Below, piece by piece: positions 15,282 to 18,281 of a stretch of DNA of 18,281 nt; the stretch's first letter is position 1, and the number at the start of each line of letters is the position of its first letter. Where the stretch lies: assembly GCA_031254675.1 (NCBI GenBank), contig JAIRTV010000342.1, forward strand, positions 1-18,281, given 5' to 3'. The translations under genes and the position numbers were made by a program. The stretch comes from Planctomycetaceae bacterium (lineage in GTDB: Bacteria > Planctomycetota > Planctomycetia > Pirellulales > Thermoguttaceae). Under the pieces are notes generated by a model that made no database searches, was not told where the DNA came from, and saw only the letters and a program-made list of their open reading frames with translations.

Positions 15282-15338
15282 AAAACGGTTACGGCATTCC
15301 CGAAAAATCTTTCGGCAGAAGATCAAACGGGATATGGA

Positions 15339-15367
15339 TTGACTTTGCATTGTTTTGCTATTAGATT
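15339..15367 (+). promoter_or_regulatory. Candidate sigma-70 promoter of rpoN
   Basis: TTGACT (15339-15344) is followed after 17 bp by TAGATT (15362-15367), matching five and four of the six consensus bases. Transcription would start near 15374, about 105 bases before the rpoN ATG. It stands just outside repeat element A. Confidence 0.4.
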
Positions 15368-15479
15368 TATAAAGTATTGTGTTGCCAAACGGAACAGTTA
15401 TCGACTTTTAGCGAAATTCCACTGCAATTTTTCAAAATATTCCAAAGTATTCCAAAATTTCTATTATTGTCACTATTCT

Positions 15480-16991
15480 ATGCGTTTTACTCTAGGTCAA
15501 GAACTTCGTCAGGAGCAGAAGCAAATCCTGACGCAACGAATGATTCAGTCAATGGAAATTCTTCAGTTGTCGGTGTTGCAGCTGGAAGAACGAATTGATG
15601 AGGAATTGGAAAAAAATCCTGTTCTCGAACTGGACAGCGAACCGGTAAACCAAACCGAAAATATTGGCGAAGAGTCTTCCGGCACAACCAACTCCACCGA
15701 ATCCGAAGACCCCGAAACAAGCTTCGAATACGAACCCGAAATCCGATTCGATTCAACTTCCGGCTCCAAAGAAGAATTTCAAATTGCAGATGATTTTGCG
15801 CAAAATTATTCGGACACGATAGACGAATTGCCGGCTCGGTCACAAAATTGGCTCGAAGATCAGAACGAACGCCGTAATGACGCTTTTGCCAATATTCCAT
15901 CGCCTTCTCAAACATTGCAGGATTATTTGACGGAACAACTCGGTTGGTTTGATCTTTCGCCGTTGCTTCGTGCGATGGCGGAGCGAATTATTAACAATCT
16001 CGATCCAAACGGTTATTTTCCTTTCGATCTCAACGATTTTCTCGGAGCAAACCAAACTCCCGAAGAACCGGCTCTTGCCCAGGAAGCGTTGGCGATTATC
16101 CGTAAACTTGATCCGCCTGGGGTTGGTGGTCGAGATTTGAAAGATTGTCTGTTGCTTCAAGTTCGTCAGGAAATGCCAAACGCCGATATTTTGCGGATAT
16201 TGATATCTGCCCATTTGGAAGATATTTCGGCGAATCGGTTACCTCATATTGTTCGGGTTACAGGTTTTTCGCTTGAAACGATTCAGGAAGCGATTGCGGA
16301 ACTCCGACACCTCAATCCACGACCCGGCGCCAATTTTTATGCGGAATCGGCTGCTGTTATTATTCCCGATGTTTTTGTGGAGAAAAACGACGAAAATCAA
16401 TATGTTGTCCGGCTTGAGGAGGGGCGTTCGCAACAACTTCATGTGAGTGGGTATTATCGGGAGTTGATGAAAAATCGAGAAACCGAAAAAGGAACACGGG
16501 ATTATATCAAACAAAAAGTTGGCTCTGCCCAATGGTTAATCGAAGCCATCGAACAACGTCGAACCACTTTGCGTAAAGTTGCGCAAGCGATTGTTGATCA
16601 TCAAATTGATTTCTTTGAGGTGGGACCTCATGCGTTGAAACCGCTTAAAATGCAACAAATTGCGGAAGTTGTTGGGGTTCATATTACGACTGTGTCGCGG
16701 GCGTGCGATGAGAAATGGATGATGACACCGCAAGGAGTGTTTCCGCTAAAACGTTTTTTTAGTGGGGCGTTGGCGGCGTCGGACGGCGGCGAAGAAATCG
16801 CTCAAGATACGGTGCGTTTGAAGTTGCGGGAAATTATCGATAAAGAAGATAAACATGATCCGCTTAGTGATGATGCGCTTGTGAAATTGCTTGACGATGC
16901 CGGAATTCGAGTTGCTCGGCGAACAATCGTGAAATACCGCCAAATTATGAATATTCCCAGCAGCCGAAAACGGAAAGTTTGGAATACTTAA
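15480..16991 (+). CDS. rpoN: RNA polymerase sigma-54 factor
   Basis: I choose ATG 15480 (503 residues); the longer frame from 15231 starts within the repeat element and its extra 83 residues resemble nothing. Region I (1-50) is the glutamine/leucine-rich activator-responsive segment with RMIQSMEILQLSVLQLEERI (20-39) and NPVLELD. Region II (51-135) is acidic and low-complexity. The core-binding part covers about 140-330, including NLDPNGYF (173-180) and RKLDPPGVGGRDLKDCLLLQ (208-227). The DNA-binding part has the helix-turn-helix LKMQQIAEVVGVHITTVSRA (389-408) recognising the -12 element. The RpoN box ARRTIVKYRQIMNIPSS (479-495) recognises the -24 element. The factor directs polymerase to -24/-12 promoters that need AAA+ activators. 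No Shine-Dalgarno sequence is visible. No -24/-12 promoter was found in this window. Confidence 0.96.
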   Translation: MRFTLGQELRQEQKQILTQRMIQSMEILQLSVLQLEERIDEELEKNPVLELDSEPVNQTENIGEESSGTTNSTESEDPETSFEYEPEIRFDSTSGSKEEFQIADDFAQNYSDTIDELPARSQNWLEDQNERRNDAFANIPSPSQTLQDYLTEQLGWFDLSPLLRAMAERIINNLDPNGYFPFDLNDFLGANQTPEEPALAQEALAIIRKLDPPGVGGRDLKDCLLLQVRQEMPNADILRILISAHLEDISANRLPHIVRVTGFSLETIQEAIAELRHLNPRPGANFYAESAAVIIPDVFVEKNDENQYVVRLEEGRSQQLHVSGYYRELMKNRETEKGTRDYIKQKVGSAQWLIEAIEQRRTTLRKVAQAIVDHQIDFFEVGPHALKPLKMQQIAEVVGVHITTVSRACDEKWMMTPQGVFPLKRFFSGALAASDGGEEIAQDTVRLKLREIIDKEDKHDPLSDDALVKLLDDAGIRVARRTIVKYRQIMNIPSSRKRKVWNT

Positions 16992-17009
16992 CTCTTTATC
17001 TTCGATAAA

Positions 17010-17960
17010 ATGACAGATAAACACGCGGAACTTCTTTATCCGGCTCATGCTTTACTTGGTGAAGGACCGGTTTGGTGTGATGAGGCGAAGCGGCTTTATT
17101 GGTTGGATATTGAGGGTCAACTGTTGCATTGTTTTGATCCCGAACACGGGAATGACGAATCGTTTCCGGTTGCGAATCGGGTTGGATGTTTTGTTCCTTG
17201 CCGCAATGGTCATTTCTTGCTTGCTGCCGAAACCGGTATCGAAGAGATTCGATGGAAGACCAACGGTTTTGAAATTCTTGAAACGCCGGTAAAAATTCAC
17301 CCCGAATCTGAAATTCCTGACAATCGTTATAATGACGGCAAATGTTCACCGGAGGGGCGTTTTTGGTTTGGTTCGCTCAATAAACACCGTCAACCCAATC
17401 AGGCATCGCTTTATGTTTTGGACGGGTGCGGTTGCCGAACCGCAATTACCGGAGCGACCAATTCTAATGGTCTTGCGTGGAGTCCGAACGGCAACACGTT
17501 TTATTGGATTGACACGCCAACACGACGAGTTGACGCTTTTGACTATGATGCGGACGAAGGTCATTTGAGCAATCGCCGGACGGTGATTATTTTTCCGGAT
17601 ATTGTGGATATTGATGGGGCAAAAGGTTTTGGGCGTCCTGATGGGATGACGGTTGACTCGGATGGTATGGTTTGGATCGCTCATTGGCTTGGCGGACGAA
17701 TTACGCGGTGGAATCCGGTCAACGGGACGCTGTTGGAAACAATTTATCTGCCGGTTTCTCGTGTAACGTCATTGACATTCGGCGGGGCGGAACTCAAAAC
17801 CATCTTTATCACAACCGCAAGTCTCGGATTAACACCGGAAATGTTAGCAAAAGAACCGGATGCCGGTGGATTATTTGTTTACGAATCTCCTATTGCCGGT
17901 TTGCCGGTCGCGTGCTATTCGTCTTCAGCATGTGCCGAAAGTTGCCCCAAAGGTGGGTGA
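17010..17960 (+). CDS. SMP-30/gluconolactonase-family lactonase
   Basis: The 316-residue product is a six-bladed beta-propeller of the SMP-30/gluconolaconase/LRE family. E18 in LLGEGPVWCDE is the expected first metal ligand. NRYNDGKCSPEGRFWFGSLN (105-124), NSNGLAWSPNGNTFYWIDT (151-169, metal ligand N153) and GRPDGMTVDSDGMVWIAHW (208-226, metal ligand D211) follow. Such enzymes hydrolyse sugar lactones to acids with calcium or zinc. There is no signal peptide. It begins 18 bp after rpoN and may share its transcript. The propeller ends near GLFVYESPIAGLPVA (288-301); the last dozen residues (SSACAESCPKGG) are unlike the family and the stop codon lies inside the first 21-bp repeat of element B, so insertion of the repeat has probably replaced the original 3' end. 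Confidence 0.9.
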   Translation: MTDKHAELLYPAHALLGEGPVWCDEAKRLYWLDIEGQLLHCFDPEHGNDESFPVANRVGCFVPCRNGHFLLAAETGIEEIRWKTNGFEILETPVKIHPESEIPDNRYNDGKCSPEGRFWFGSLNKHRQPNQASLYVLDGCGCRTAITGATNSNGLAWSPNGNTFYWIDTPTRRVDAFDYDADEGHLSNRRTVIIFPDIVDIDGAKGFGRPDGMTVDSDGMVWIAHWLGGRITRWNPVNGTLLETIYLPVSRVTSLTFGGAELKTIFITTASLGLTPEMLAKEPDAGGLFVYESPIAGLPVACYSSSACAESCPKGG

Positions 17961-18011
17961 TGTTTCTAAAAAGGTGAGTGATGTTGTCTTAAAGGTGGGT
18001 GATGTTTCGCC
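17949..18011. repeat. 21-bp tandem repeat, three units (copy B)
   Basis: Units begin AAAGGTGGGTGATGTT, AAAGGTGAGTGATGTT and AAAGGTGGGTGATGTT at 17949, 17970 and 17991, exactly 21 bp apart. In the frame one base off the SMP-30 frame they read as the heptads KVGDVSK, KVSDVVL and KVGDVSP. Confidence 0.8.
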
Positions 18012-18021
18012 GAAACATCAC
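17999..18021. repeat. Hairpin 4 of copy B
   Basis: GTGATGTTTCG and its reverse complement flank a single C. It is the same palindrome as in copy A but with arms cut to 11 bp, because hairpin 1 follows at once. Confidence 0.75.
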
Positions 18022-18037
18022 GTCGGCGATAGCCGAC
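18022..18037. repeat. Hairpin 1 of copy B, first instance
   Basis: GTCGGC-GATA-GCCGAC, six-base perfect stem. Repeated exactly at 18162-18177. Confidence 0.75.
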
Positions 18038-18112
18038 TAGCCCTTGTTTTCGGATGGAAATCGGATTTCAAACCGCTCGGCAACACAAATTGCCGTCCGA
18101 ACACAGGGACAA

Positions 18113-18128
18113 GTTGCCTAGCGGCAAC
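18113..18128. repeat. Hairpin 2 of copy B (GTTGCC-TAGC-GGCAAC)
   Basis: Six-base perfect stem standing directly before hairpin 3, as the unrelated 14-bp palindrome does (7 bp away) in copy A. Confidence 0.7.
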
Positions 18129-18151
18129 GCGACCTTTCGGCGAAAGGTCGC
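18129..18151. repeat. Hairpin 3 of copy B
   Basis: Identical 23-base palindrome to 15193-15215 of copy A. Confidence 0.8.
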
Positions 18152-18161
18152 CCACCATCAC

Positions 18162-18177
18162 GTCGGCGATAGCCGAC
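18162..18177. repeat. Hairpin 1 of copy B, second instance
   Basis: Exact second copy of GTCGGC-GATA-GCCGAC, marking the right end of the element. Confidence 0.75.
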
Positions 18178-18178
18178 T

Positions 18179-18281
18179 CGACCCTTGTATTAGGGGAAGT
18201 TAAAGAAAAGTCTATTTTAATCTTGGAATGAGAGTAAGGCGTGTTAATAATTCTGTTGATTCGATGAATTGGAGAAGAAGG
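18179..18281. other. Unassigned right end of window
   Basis: A+T-rich DNA after element B. An ATG at 18228 opens a plus-strand frame of 18 codons (MRVRRVNNSVDSMNWRRR) that reaches the window edge, but its composition is not persuasive and no Shine-Dalgarno sequence stands at the right distance. I do not call a gene. Confidence 0.3.

Larger units (their letters stand above)
15009..15479. other. Intergenic region between rluD and rpoN
   Basis: This 471-bp gap holds the mosaic repeat element A (15025-15281) and then a 198-bp A+T-richer leader with a good promoter candidate for rpoN. The open frames that cross it, including an upstream extension of rpoN to 15231, have no family resemblance and arise from the repeats. 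Confidence 0.7.
17949..18178. repeat. Mosaic palindromic repeat element, copy B
   Basis: Order of modules: three 21-mers (17949-18011), hairpin 4 (17999-18021), hairpin 1 (18022-18037), a looser long inverted repeat (18041-18061 with 18088-18108), hairpin 2 (18113-18128), hairpin 3 (18129-18151) and a second hairpin 1 (18162-18177). A 23-base string starting CATCACGTCGGC is repeated exactly at 18016-18038 and 18156-18178. In copy A the 21-mers and hairpin 4 come last instead of first, so the two copies are permuted. The left end overlaps the last four codons of the SMP-30 gene. Confidence 0.85.

Noticed and set aside
15086..15283. Small protein gene encoded by the repeat element
   Set aside because: Codon comparison with copy B shows mostly non-synonymous change with conserved palindromes, so structure rather than protein explains the similarity.
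15487..15915. 142-codon minus-strand open frame inside rpoN
   Set aside because: Antisense to sigma-54 region I and II, which is securely identified.
17949..18178. CRISPR array
   Set aside because: Units are directly tandem at 21 bp with no unique spacers and no cas genes nearby.
1..18281. tRNA, rRNA or riboswitch
   Set aside because: No cloverleaf-like or conserved RNA core was recognised; the only structured RNAs suggested are the repeat hairpins.

Overview
The window looks like bacterial chromosome of low to medium G+C, most likely from the Planctomycetota or a related PVC lineage. The pointers are a Tat-exported Gfo/Idh/MocA oxidoreductase of the kind abundant in those bacteria, a sigma-54 factor whose N-terminus carries the RMIQSMEILQL motif, and a mix of genes with and without Shine-Dalgarno sequences. 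This is an inference from remembered family patterns; no single-copy taxonomic marker was compared.

Left two thirds (153-13460, minus strand): a catabolic gene cluster read right to left. A Tat-signal Gfo/Idh/MocA oxidoreductase comes first. After a 136-bp gap come ten closely packed genes: L-fucose/arabinose-isomerase-like protein, FAD-linked oxidase of the GlcD/YgcU/AGPS type, two-cluster 4Fe-4S protein, class II ketose-bisphosphate aldolase, PfkB kinase, IolB/KduI-like isomerase, DUF4867 protein, FGGY kinase, a single-chain EtfB-EtfA fusion, a DMT/EamA permease and a TIM-barrel sugar-phosphate isomerase/epimerase. The first nine of these ten-plus genes mostly overlap or abut (TAATG and ATGA junctions), so a single transcript is very likely. 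The enzyme set reads as isomerase, two kinases and aldolase feeding triose phosphates into glycolysis, plus a membrane-free electron branch (FAD oxidase, Fe-S protein, fused ETF) that oxidises a hydroxyl or hydroxy-acid group. The set resembles inositol catabolism (IolB, IolC, IolJ, IolE/H, IolG types) without IolD or IolA, and also the uncharacterised E. coli ygc cluster (EtfAB, YgcU, FGGY kinase YgcE). The substrate cannot be read from sequence.

Divergent control region (13461-13877): contains a perfect 20-bp palindrome and a plausible sigma-70 promoter for the cluster.

Right third (13878-17960, plus strand): housekeeping genes rluD-like pseudouridine synthase, rpoN and an SMP-30/gluconolactonase. 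Two copies of an unusual mosaic of small palindromes and 21-bp tandem repeats lie after rluD (about 15025-15281) and across the 3' end of the SMP-30 gene (17949-18178). The copies carry the same modules in a permuted order and hold hairpins of different sequence at equivalent places. This repeat family and the ETF/FAD-oxidase sugar operon are the two most interesting items in the window.
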